Positions 28,204 through 35,448 of a stretch of DNA of 42,238 bases are shown piece after piece; the stretch's first letter is position 1; each line of letters opens with the position of its first letter. The DNA is from Myxococcus llanfairpwllgwyngyllgogerychwyrndrobwllllantysiliogogogochensis (lineage in GTDB: Bacteria; Myxococcota; Myxococcia; Myxococcales; Myxococcaceae), in contig NZ_VIFM01000077.1 of NCBI RefSeq assembly GCF_006636215.1, forward strand, positions 1-42,238, given 5' to 3'. The notes below the pieces were generated by a model. The model was given only the letters and a program-made list of their open reading frames with translations. It made no database searches and was not told where the DNA came from. The position numbers and the translations under genes were made by a program.

Positions 28204-28265
28204 CTACCAACACCCGGGGTGTCCGGATTGCGCAACAGCCGCTCCGGACAGAGCGGGTGTGGTAG
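28204..28265. promoter_or_regulatory. Nested palindrome between sigma operon and AlkB gene
   Basis: CTACCAACACCCG (28204-28216) pairs with CGGGTGTGGTAG (28254-28265) with one bulged A. Inside it TGTCCGG (28220-28226) pairs with CCGGACA (28244-28250). A third palindrome, TTGCGCAA (28228-28235), sits near the centre. The structure fills most of the 98-bp gap between the divergent starts at 28180 and 28279, so it could be a shared operator or a cruciform or hairpin in a leader transcript. Confidence 0.6.
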
Positions 28266-28278
28266 CACGGGGCCGCCC

Positions 28279-29157
28279 ATGGCCCTTCCCCCCCGCCGTG
28301 GCCCCTCGCTGGCCCAGAAGGCCCGCCAGCGCACTCCGGGTCACCACTACAACGCGAGCTTCCTGTCCGACGCGGACCGGATGGACATCCTCAACTGGCT
28401 CGGTGGGCTCCACCCGCTCTGGGAGGAGCGTTACTCCAAGCACTTCCCGCCCCCGCCTGGGCAGCAGCAGCGGCGCCTGCTGCGGCCGGTGTACTGGCTG
28501 GGAAACTGGCAGTTCGCGTGCCTGGACTACTACCGCCCCCCCAAGGGCCTCTTGAACCGGTGCGTCAAGGCGGAGCCCTTTCCGGCGGTGCTCCAGCGGC
28601 AGGTGGACAAGGTGGAGGCGCTGGCGCGGCGCATGTTCCGGGGGCCGGACATGCCCAAGGGCTGGCACCTCAACACCTGTCTGGTGAACTTCTACGGCAG
28701 TCGCCTGGAGGATGACCGCTGGGTGGACACGGCGCGGGTGGGCGAGCACAAGGACTTCGAGCCGGGGCCGGTTGCCTCGCTGTCCTTCGGAGAGCGGGCG
28801 CTCATCCAGTTCGTCACGTCCTCGCGGCCCGGTGAGCGCGACGCGGTGGTGCTGGAGCAGTGGCTGGATGACGGCTCGCTGGAGCTGTTCGGCGGGACGC
28901 GGTGGAAGGAAGAGACGTTCCACCGGGTGCAGCGGGTGGACACGCGCGAGGGGCATGACCTGGCGCCGAAGCTGCCGGACTTCCGCACGCGGCGCATCAA
29001 CCTGACGTTCCGCTACGTGCCGGATGCGCACGTGATGCCCTTCGCGAAGCTGTCCGACGAGGCGCGCGAGGACGTGCGCGGCTACATGGCGCGGCTCGCC
29101 AAAGGCAGCGCCTTCTTCCGCGCGGAGCTGGAGCGCGAGCGCCCCGCTTCCCCCTGA
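28279..29157 (+). CDS. AlkB-like 2-oxoglutarate/Fe(II) dioxygenase
   Basis: A 292-residue protein from ATG 28279. The double-stranded beta-helix dioxygenase core is marked by the iron ligands His157 and Asp159 (GEHKDF), the distal His215 (EETFHRV) and the 2-oxoglutarate-binding R239-I-N-L-T-F-R245 motif, which is the AlkB hallmark RxNxTFR. NTCLVNFYG fits the AlkB substrate-lid strand (N-x-Y). AlkB enzymes oxidatively remove alkyl groups from nucleic acid bases. At 292 residues it is longer than E. coli AlkB (216) through N- and C-terminal extensions. It is divergent from the ECF sigma operon, which may point to joint stress control. Confidence 0.85.
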   Translation: MALPPRRGPSLAQKARQRTPGHHYNASFLSDADRMDILNWLGGLHPLWEERYSKHFPPPPGQQQRRLLRPVYWLGNWQFACLDYYRPPKGLLNRCVKAEPFPAVLQRQVDKVEALARRMFRGPDMPKGWHLNTCLVNFYGSRLEDDRWVDTARVGEHKDFEPGPVASLSFGERALIQFVTSSRPGERDAVVLEQWLDDGSLELFGGTRWKEETFHRVQRVDTREGHDLAPKLPDFRTRRINLTFRYVPDAHVMPFAKLSDEAREDVRGYMARLAKGSAFFRAELERERPASP

Positions 29158-29162
29158 CGCGA

Positions 29163-29180
29163 ACCCCCGTCGCCGGGGGT
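29163..29180. terminator. Hairpin between convergent alkB-like and helicase genes
   Basis: ACCCCCG (29163-29169) and CGGGGGT (29174-29180) form a perfect 7-bp stem with a TCGC loop, six bases after the dioxygenase stop and 27 bases past the helicase stop. Either strand would form it, so it may serve both convergent genes. Confidence 0.5.
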
Positions 29181-29206
29181 GGGTGGCCCTGGAGCCCTCG
29201 GCCTGG

Positions 29207-30457
29207 TCAGCGCTTGCGATGCGTGCGGGCGTGTCGGCCTTCGGGCCGCCGCTGCTCGCGCTTGGGCGCCTCCGATTCCTGCTGCGCCGGGCCCGGGTTC
29301 TTCTGTGAGGCGAGGAACTGGGCCCACGCCTCCTGGAACACGGGGTCCTCGCGAGGCACCGGCACTCGGGGAATCTGTCCGCGCATGACGCGCTCAATCT
29401 GCGCGACGACTTCCTTGTCCTTGGGGATGGCGAACGTGGAGGCCACGCCGCTGGCCTGCGCGCGCGCGGTGCGACCGATGCGGTGCACGTAGTCCTCGGG
29501 TGAATGGGGCAGGTCGTAGTTGATGACCTGTCCCACGTCCTCCACATCCAGGCCGCGCGCGGCGATGTCCGTGGCGACGAGGCACCGGTACGTCCCCTTG
29601 CGGAAGCCCTCCATCGCCTGGCGACGCTGGTTCTGCGTCCGGTCCGCGTGCAGCACCGCGCTCTTGTGGCCCGCGCGCTGGAGGATGCGCATCACCTTGT
29701 CCGCGCGCTCCTTCGTCTTCGTGAAGACGAGCGCCGTCGTCGAATCCTCCGCCAGCAGCGTGAGCAGCAGCGAGGACTTCTCCTCGGCCTTGACGATGTA
29801 GAGCCGCTGCTCGGCCCGCTCGGCGGGAGTGCCGCTGCGAGTCACCTCCACGCGCACGGGACGGTACAGCCGCTCGCGGGCGAACTCGGTGACGTCCGGC
29901 CCCAGCGTCGCGGAGAACAGCAGCGTCTGCCGACGGCGGGGCAGGGCCTCGAAGATGCGCTCGAGTTGAGGGAAGAAGCCCATGTCGAGCATCCGGTCGG
30001 CCTCGTCGAGCACCAGGGCCTCCAGCTTGCTGAAGTCCACCATGCCGTTCTCCAGCAGGTCCACCAGGCGGCCAGGCGTGGCGAGCACGAAGGTGGGCTG
30101 GGCCTTGAGGGCCTCCACCTGGGCGCCCATGTCCTCGCCGCCGATGACCACGGCGTGCGTCAGGCCACGGGCCTCGGCGAAGACCTGCACGGGCTCGGCG
30201 ATCTGCTGGATGAGCTCGCGGGTGGGTGCGAGCACCAGGCCGAGCGTGCCCGACTTGCTGTGGAAGCGCTCCACGAGGGGCAGCACATAGGCGGCCGTCT
30301 TGCCCGTGCCGGTGGCCGCGCAGCCGATGATGTCCTTGCCCGAGAGGGCAGGGGGAATCGCCTGGGATTGGATGGGGGTGGGCTGCGTGAAGCGCACCCG
30401 GCGCAGGGCGCCGAGGGTGGCCTTGGACAGTCCGAGCCGTTCGAAGGATTCACTCAC
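29207..30457 (-). CDS. DEAD-box RNA helicase (RhlE-like)
   Basis: A 416-residue ATP-dependent RNA helicase starting at GTG 30457 (VSESFERLGL). The motifs are complete and in order: Q motif (FTQPTPIQSQAIP), I (AATGTGKT, 48-54), Ia (PTREL), TPGR (127-130), II (DEAD, 151-154), III (SAT, 182-184), then VFTKTKE, ATDIAARGLD and VI (HRIGRTAR, 325-332). The C-terminal about 60 residues are basic (KREQRRPEGRHARTHRKR), as in RhlE-type enzymes, and probably contact RNA. Roles in ribosome assembly, mRNA turnover or cold adaptation are typical. It lies 57 bases downstream of the vWA/PurA cluster on the same strand, with a hairpin between. Confidence 0.93.
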   Translation of the reverse strand: MSESFERLGLSKATLGALRRVRFTQPTPIQSQAIPPALSGKDIIGCAATGTGKTAAYVLPLVERFHSKSGTLGLVLAPTRELIQQIAEPVQVFAEARGLTHAVVIGGEDMGAQVEALKAQPTFVLATPGRLVDLLENGMVDFSKLEALVLDEADRMLDMGFFPQLERIFEALPRRRQTLLFSATLGPDVTEFARERLYRPVRVEVTRSGTPAERAEQRLYIVKAEEKSSLLLTLLAEDSTTALVFTKTKERADKVMRILQRAGHKSAVLHADRTQNQRRQAMEGFRKGTYRCLVATDIAARGLDVEDVGQVINYDLPHSPEDYVHRIGRTARAQASGVASTFAIPKDKEVVAQIERVMRGQIPRVPVPREDPVFQEAWAQFLASQKNPGPAQQESEAPKREQRRPEGRHARTHRKR

Positions 30458-30477
30458 GGCTTCGGGGTATCACGGCG

Positions 30478-30502
30478 CGAGGCTCCGTGGGAAAGAGCCT
30501 CG
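30478..30502 (-). terminator. Hairpin between vWA cluster and helicase gene
   Basis: CGAGGCTC (30478-30485) and GAGCCTCG (30495-30502) form a perfect 8-bp stem with a 9-base loop, 12 bases past the vWA stop and 20 bases before the helicase start. It may end or attenuate transcription of the upstream cluster; there is no T-run. Confidence 0.45.
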
Positions 30503-30514
30503 ACCGACACTGTC

Positions 30515-31420
30515 CTACGTCGTGGCTCGCAGCTTCTGGGCCCAGGGCTCCAGCGCCCGCAGGATGCCCTTCACCCGCTCGGGGGGCTTGCCGGAGTCCC
30601 GAAGGCGCTTGGCGATGGCGTCGAGGTGGGGGACGGCGCGCTCGGTGAGGGCTACCAGCGCGGCGGCCACGTCGCAGGTGTCCACCGCGTCATCCATGCA
30701 GATGACCCTGTCGCCCATGACGATGCGCCAGAAGTCCTCGCAGTAGCCCCGCCGCCGCTGGTCCGGGATGAGGAAGAAGGGGTGGAACGTCCGCTCCAGC
30801 CGCTCGACGGCCTGGTAGATGGGCATGTCCTTGTCGAGCGTGTCTCCGATGAGGGACTTCACCTGGGTCAGGGACACGTTCTCCAAGGCCGGCTCGTCGC
30901 CCGTCATGAAGAAGTAGCCCTTCTTGCCGCGCTTCTCGAAGCAGTCCATCGCGGTGTGCTCGGCGGCGAAGTACATGCCCAGCTCGTACGACTCGCCGGG
31001 GTTCGAGCCACCGCCGCGCTCCAGGAACATCCAGGTGAGCCACTGGTCCAGCTGATTCTCGGAGGACTCGAACTGGCCGACCTGGAGCGGGGCGCGGTCG
31101 AAGAACGCGTCACCCACCGCCATGAAGAGCACCTGCGGGTCGGGGATGCCCGCCTCCATCAGGTCCTTCATGAACGAGGGGAACGTCTGGCGCGCGAGGC
31201 TCTCGGGGATGTTGCCCATCGAGCCCGTCACGTCGAGCGCCATGACGACGGCGAGCGAGTTCGGGTGGGCCGCGCTGTCGCGGCTCTCGCGGAACTTCAC
31301 CCCCAAGGGGTCCATCTGGGGATGGCAGGCGCGCTGCTTGAACACTTCCTGAGGCGGCAGCTCGCTGCGAGCCTTCGTCATCGCCTCATGCGCCTTGTGG
31401 CTGTAGCTCCCGTAACCCAT
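30515..31420 (-). CDS. vWA-domain protein A
   Basis: A 301-residue cytoplasmic protein from ATG 31420 (frame open to 31459, MGYGSYSH start shared with its paralogue). The vWA (von Willebrand factor A) metal-binding site is ALDVTGSMG with Asp63, Thr65 and Ser67; VGDAFFDRAPLQVGQFE and FFMTGDEP supply further MIDAS-like acidic residues. The N-terminal 55 residues (SYSHKAHEAMTKARSELP, MDPLGVKFRESRDS) are conserved in the second vWA protein at 32878, which matches over most of its length. Such vWA proteins often work as metal-dependent protein-binding scaffolds in kinase-linked stress systems. It is the fourth gene of the cluster, 81 bases after the PurA-like gene. Confidence 0.8.
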   Translation of the reverse strand: MGYGSYSHKAHEAMTKARSELPPQEVFKQRACHPQMDPLGVKFRESRDSAAHPNSLAVVMALDVTGSMGNIPESLARQTFPSFMKDLMEAGIPDPQVLFMAVGDAFFDRAPLQVGQFESSENQLDQWLTWMFLERGGGSNPGESYELGMYFAAEHTAMDCFEKRGKKGYFFMTGDEPALENVSLTQVKSLIGDTLDKDMPIYQAVERLERTFHPFFLIPDQRRRGYCEDFWRIVMGDRVICMDDAVDTCDVAAALVALTERAVPHLDAIAKRLRDSGKPPERVKGILRALEPWAQKLRATT

Positions 31421-31501
31421 GACTGAAAGACCCCCTCGGTGGAGACACCGCGAATGCACCTCGCGATGTGCCCGGACGCTAGCCCGGAGGCCCTCTCGTC
31501 G

Positions 31502-32881
31502 TCAGCCCCGGGAGCGCTTGTCCCGGGCCCTGGGGCCCTGTGACGTCACGGAGACGCGCACGCCCAGGGTCGCCTCCACCCAGGTGACGAAGCGCTGAGT
31601 CCGGGTGTCGGCGCTCTCTCCCAGCGACAGCGTCGTCCGCTCGGGTGTGCAGCGGGCGAGCGCCCCGGTGAGTCGTGCCTGCCATGCGAGGTCCTGGGCC
31701 GCGCCGGGACGCAGCGCCGTGACGCGCCCGGCCTCGTCGCGCACCACGAGCGCCTCGTCTTCCGCGGTGCCGGAAGGTGCGTGGTACGCGGAGCACACGG
31801 GCCAGTGCGGGCCAAGCCTGTCCACATGTGTCAGGGCGAGCGAGTCCACACCGCCGCAGACCTGGAGCGAATAGCGTCCGAGGACCGCGTCGAACCCGCC
31901 CACGCGGAAGCCGCCCTGCCAGCCGTCGGCGGTGTTGTGAGGCTCGGGCACCAAGGCCGCGAGCGATGCTTCCTCGGTGGGCAAGGGGCCCTCGCCGTGG
32001 CGCGTGGCGTAGGCGCGAAGCACGCCGAGTCGATGCACGTCCCCGTCGAAGCCCTGCTCGCGCAGCAGGGCCAGGGCCGGCTCGAAGGTGCAGGTGCTCC
32101 AGGTGGTGTGCGGATGGAAGCCGCGCCACTCATCCAGCAGGACGCCCTGCGCGCCCTCGAAGATGGTGTGGCCCTCGCGCAGCCGGGGGCCGAGCCAGCC
32201 ATCGCCCACCACGCGCTGCTCGGGATGGATGACGCGCACGGCCTCCACCCAGCGCGAGGGGATGTCGGAGTCCTCCAGCAGTCCCAGCTCGGGCGCGGAG
32301 TCGGGATGGCCCATGGCGGCGCGCCGCACCTCGGCCAGCTCCGCGCGAAGTCGCTCCTGCGCGGCGCGGGCCTTCCTGGTGAGGACGTCGGGTCGACACA
32401 GGTCTGCCGCGAGGACGGCGGCCTCCGGATGCGCGAGCGCGTCGCGCATCGTCTCGCCCACGCCCACGCCGCAGGTGCCATGCCGCCGCGCGCCCCGACC
32501 CAGCTCGCGCAGTCGTCCGGCCGCTTGATGGAACGGGGTGATGACGCGGGCGCGCTCGCCCACCGTCACGCGCGACAGGGCGTCCGGGACACCGCGCTCC
32601 GCGAGGTACTGCGCTTCCACGTGGAGGGCCAGCGGATGGAAGACGGTGGAGTGCGCCAGGTGCGTGGCCACGCCCGGGACAAACGTGCCCGCGCCGAGCT
32701 GGGAGAAGGTGTGGTGCCTGCCGTCATCGGTGACGACGTTGTGGCCCGCCTGGGCGCCTCCGTTGAAGCGCACGACGAGTTGGGCGCCGTGGCGCCGCAC
32801 CAGCCAGTCCGTGAGCGTGCCCTTGCCCGCGTCGCCGAAGCCGAGGTCGACGACGACGTGGGCCGCGCGGGGCGCCTTCAT
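31502..32881 (-). CDS. Divergent adenylosuccinate-synthetase-like enzyme
   Basis: A 459-residue protein related to PurA, which joins IMP and aspartate using GTP. Retained features are the phosphate loop G-F-GDAGKG with the catalytic Asp17, AGH47 (the PurA His41 equivalent), FEGAQGVLLDE (241-251), YATRHGEGPLPTE (291-303) and an Asp in the guanine-recognition position. Changed features are: the second loop residue (Glu to Ala18), GGHNAGH becoming GGAQAGH, the IMP-loop GTTGRGIGPAY becoming GTCGVGVGETM, and TKxD becoming THVD (351-354). It is also longer than the usual about 430. ATG 32881 overlaps the upstream vWA stop as ATGA. It may be a specialised PurA relative acting on another purine, as PurZ does; housekeeping PurA is less likely in this context. 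Confidence 0.8.
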   Translation of the reverse strand: MKAPRAAHVVVDLGFGDAGKGTLTDWLVRRHGAQLVVRFNGGAQAGHNVVTDDGRHHTFSQLGAGTFVPGVATHLAHSTVFHPLALHVEAQYLAERGVPDALSRVTVGERARVITPFHQAAGRLRELGRGARRHGTCGVGVGETMRDALAHPEAAVLAADLCRPDVLTRKARAAQERLRAELAEVRRAAMGHPDSAPELGLLEDSDIPSRWVEAVRVIHPEQRVVGDGWLGPRLREGHTIFEGAQGVLLDEWRGFHPHTTWSTCTFEPALALLREQGFDGDVHRLGVLRAYATRHGEGPLPTEEASLAALVPEPHNTADGWQGGFRVGGFDAVLGRYSLQVCGGVDSLALTHVDRLGPHWPVCSAYHAPSGTAEDEALVVRDEAGRVTALRPGAAQDLAWQARLTGALARCTPERTTLSLGESADTRTQRFVTWVEATLGVRVSVTSQGPRARDKRSRG

Positions 32882-33867
32882 CGCTCGTCGCGAGGGATGC
32901 GGCGGTGGCCGGAGTTGGCGTCGTTGGTGGGCAGCGGCTCATCCTCCAGGCGAGGCTGTGGCGTGCCATCGCGCCCCAGCGTCGCGGCGAAGGACGTGAG
33001 CGCGCGGATGACGGCGCCGCGTCGGGGTCGCTCCAGTCCGCCTTTCTCCAGATGTCGGGCCAGCGCGTCCAGGTCTGGGATGGCGCCCTCGCACAGGCCC
33101 ACGAGACTGGCCGCCACATCCACCGTGTCGGTGGGGTCCTCCATGCAGATGACGCGGTCTCCGAGCAGCTCCCGCCAGTCGCGCTCGCAGTTGCGGCGTC
33201 GGGCCAGGTCCGGGATGAGGAAGAACGGCTCGAAGCCGACCTGGAGCTCCTCCACCACCTGTCGCACGGGCAGGTCCTCGTCGAGCGTGTCGCCGATGAG
33301 GGACCTCACCTGCTTGCGGGAGACGTACCCGTAGGGGCGCTCGTCGCCCGTCATGAAGAAGTAGCCCCGGTGCTTGCGCTTGCGCCAGCAGTCCAGGTCC
33401 GTGTGGCGCGCGGCGAAGTACATGCCCAGCTCATAGGACTCGGTGCCGGGCGTTCCGCCGCCGCCTTCCAGGTAGCTGGACGTCAGCCACTGGTCCATCT
33501 GCCGCTCGGAGGACTCGAACTGGCCCACCTGGAGCGGAGCGTGGTCGCTGTTCGCGTCGCCCACCGCCATGAAGAGGACCTGAGGGTCCGGGATGCCCAC
33601 GTCCATCAGGGACTTCATGAAGTCAGGCAGACGGCGCCGGGCGAGCAGCTCCGGGATGGAGCCCATGGAGCCCGTGACGTCGAGGGCGAAGACGATGCCC
33701 AGGGACTTGGAATGCGCCTCGCTGTCGCGACTCTCCCGCCACTTCACGCCGTGCGGGTCCATCAGCGGGTGACAGCGCTCCTGTCGGAAGACGCGCTGCA
33801 CGGGTATCTCCTCACGGGCCCGTGTGAATGCCGCATGTGCCGCGTGGCTGTAGCTCCCGTAACCCAT
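32878..33867 (-). CDS. vWA-domain protein B
   Basis: A 329-residue cytoplasmic protein; ATG 33867 follows GAAGGAGAG. It is a close paralogue of the vWA protein at 30515, sharing the MGYGSYSH start, the metal site ALDVTGSMG (Asp63, Thr65, Ser67), DPQVLFMAVGDA, LQVGQFESSE, SYELGMYFAA and GYFFMTGDE. It carries an extra C-terminal tail of about 30 charged residues. It starts 36 bases after the pseudokinase stop, and its stop overlaps the PurA-like start (ATGA), so it is probably made in fixed proportion to the enzyme. The pairing of two vWA paralogues flanking one enzyme suggests a heteromeric scaffold, which is inference. Confidence 0.8.
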   Translation of the reverse strand: MGYGSYSHAAHAAFTRAREEIPVQRVFRQERCHPLMDPHGVKWRESRDSEAHSKSLGIVFALDVTGSMGSIPELLARRRLPDFMKSLMDVGIPDPQVLFMAVGDANSDHAPLQVGQFESSERQMDQWLTSSYLEGGGGTPGTESYELGMYFAARHTDLDCWRKRKHRGYFFMTGDERPYGYVSRKQVRSLIGDTLDEDLPVRQVVEELQVGFEPFFLIPDLARRRNCERDWRELLGDRVICMEDPTDTVDVAASLVGLCEGAIPDLDALARHLEKGGLERPRRGAVIRALTSFAATLGRDGTPQPRLEDEPLPTNDANSGHRRIPRDER

Positions 33868-33903
33868 GGCTCGACTCTCCTTCCTCGCACGGCCAGGCCG
33901 CGC

Positions 33904-34923
33904 TCAACGCCACCCAGGCAGGGTGAAGGGAACGTAACTCGGCGGACCGAAGGCCTCCTGCGCGGCGGCGGAGACCTGCTCCTTCACGCTCCACGCATCG
34001 ACGTCCAGGCCACTCCGCCCCGAATGCTGCGCGCGCAGCAGCTCCGCCAGGGGCGCTGGCACGCGGGACGGCACCGCGCCCGTCGCCGGGTCTCCACCGA
34101 GCACCCAGGTGATGGAGCGCGCGCACATCGCCACGTCCGTCTCCGGAGTGGGCACGCCTCCATTCCACAGCGCGTCGGGATAGAAGTCCCGGTGCGAGGC
34201 GCTGGTGGAGGGCAGGGATTGGAACGAGCGGTGCCGCACGGCGCTGGACCAGCCAACCAGCATCAGCCCGTGGTCCCTGGGATGGAGGAGCAGATGGGGC
34301 GGCAGCACCGCGCCGTGGACGTAGCCCGCGCGATGCACGAAGCCCAGCAGCTCCAGCGCGCGCTTCCACATCCAGACCGCGGCGCGCGGGTCGATGCCAT
34401 CGGAGTACACCTCACGCGCCTCCGAGAAGGTGTGCTGGAAGCCGCTCGTCCACCGGTACACCAGCGCCGCGCGAGCGATGCCCTCGGGGTCCTTCGCGGT
34501 GCCTCGCGCCACGGGCTGGGGGAGCAGGCGGGTGAAGTACTCGGCGCCCTGGGCGTCGGTGCGCTGCAGGTCCTCCAGCACCTCGTATTCGCGGGCGAGC
34601 AAGTCCTTGTCGTCGAGCGCGCGGGCCACCTTGAGCACCACCAGCTCGGTGAGGCGGGAGTCGCGGCGCGCGAGGAACACGTCACTGCCGTCGCCTCGGC
34701 CCAGGCGCCCGAGCAGCACGTAGCGCGTGTTCGCCACCGTGACGCGGGGTCGGTCCGGAGCGAAGGGAGGGTCGTCCGCGGGGCGAGCGGGCTTGGGCCA
34801 GACAGCCGCGCCCTTCGCGGACACCATGGCACCGCAGTAGTCGCAGGTGAGGATGCCATTCGGTGAGGACGGGGGTGGAAGCTTCGCGCCGCAGCCAGGA
34901 CACTTCAAAAGCTGTAGTTCCAT
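33904..34923 (-). CDS. Zinc-ribbon pseudokinase
   Basis: A 339-residue protein; ATG 34923 follows GAGGGG. The N-terminus is a zinc ribbon (Cys8, Cys11, Cys27, Cys30 in CPGCG and CDYCG). A protein-kinase fold follows: Gly-rich loop LGRLGRGDGSDVFLA (71-85), Lys98 in LVVLKVA and a probable helix-C Glu in REYEVLEDL. The catalytic loop HRDLKPxN reads H203-G-A-V-L-P-P-H210, and the DFG position reads VGW (223-225), so the catalytic Asp, the loop Lys and the magnesium Asp are all absent. It should therefore be inactive as a kinase and act as a binding or signalling scaffold. Zinc-ribbon kinases occur with vWA proteins in TerY-type modules; it is first in this cluster, divergent from a PIN gene. Confidence 0.8.
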   Translation of the reverse strand: MELQLLKCPGCGAKLPPPSSPNGILTCDYCGAMVSAKGAAVWPKPARPADDPPFAPDRPRVTVANTRYVLLGRLGRGDGSDVFLARRDSRLTELVVLKVARALDDKDLLAREYEVLEDLQRTDAQGAEYFTRLLPQPVARGTAKDPEGIARAALVYRWTSGFQHTFSEAREVYSDGIDPRAAVWMWKRALELLGFVHRAGYVHGAVLPPHLLLHPRDHGLMLVGWSSAVRHRSFQSLPSTSASHRDFYPDALWNGGVPTPETDVAMCARSITWVLGGDPATGAVPSRVPAPLAELLRAQHSGRSGLDVDAWSVKEQVSAAAQEAFGPPSYVPFTLPGWR

Positions 34924-34974
34924 CCACCCCTCACACAGTGCCGGGCAAGCATACCGCAGCCTCCAGGAACCCGA

Positions 34975-35448
34975 ATGTCCCCATTGACGCCTCCGCTCCC
35001 CGTGGTGCTCGACACCAACGTCGTCCTGGACCTGTACGTCTTCGAGGACCCCGCGCTGCGCGTGCTCCAGACGGCGCTGGAGGCGGGCGCGCTGGAGGCG
35101 TGGGCGGAGGACGCGACGCTGGCGGAGCTGGGCTTCGTGTTGGCGTCGCGCCACTTCCTGCCGGGGCGAGACCTGGAGGGCCGGAGGACGGCCCTGGAAC
35201 GCTACCGGGCGCGCGTGAAGGTGCTCCCGCCGGACGCGTCAGGGCCTTCGCTGGAGCTGCCTCGTTGCAAGGACCGGGACGACCAGAAGTTCCTCCTCCT
35301 GGCCGCCCGGGCGGGGGCCGCGTGGCTGGTGAGCAAGGACAAGCGCGTGTTGTCGATGTCGGACCGACAGGGGATGCCCTTCGTCATCCTCACCCCCCGG
35401 CAGGCCGTGGCGCGACTGGAGGCTCAGGCGTTGGTGGCGGGGCGGTAG
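34975..35448 (+). CDS. PIN-domain putative ribonuclease
   Basis: A 157-residue protein from ATG 34975, preceded by CAGGAA. It shows the PIN nuclease acidic set: Asp13 in VLDTNVVLD, Glu51 in TLAEL, Asp100-Asp103 in CKDRDDQKFLLLA and Asp122 in VSKDKRVL. It resembles the toxin-component PIN family (PIN_3 type) whose members cut RNA with magnesium. No antitoxin-like gene lies on either side, which is unusual for a VapC-like toxin, so it may be a standalone nuclease. The start is 51 bases from the divergent pseudokinase start, and its 3' end overlaps the convergent gene at 35424 by 25 bases. Confidence 0.78.
   Translation: MSPLTPPLPVVLDTNVVLDLYVFEDPALRVLQTALEAGALEAWAEDATLAELGFVLASRHFLPGRDLEGRRTALERYRARVKVLPPDASGPSLELPRCKDRDDQKFLLLAARAGAAWLVSKDKRVLSMSDRQGMPFVILTPRQAVARLEAQALVAGR

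Noticed and set aside
27699..28334. N-terminal extension of the anti-sigma frame
   Set aside because: It is the shadow of the sigma-factor gene; ATG 27698 has a ribosome binding site and the ATGA overlap.
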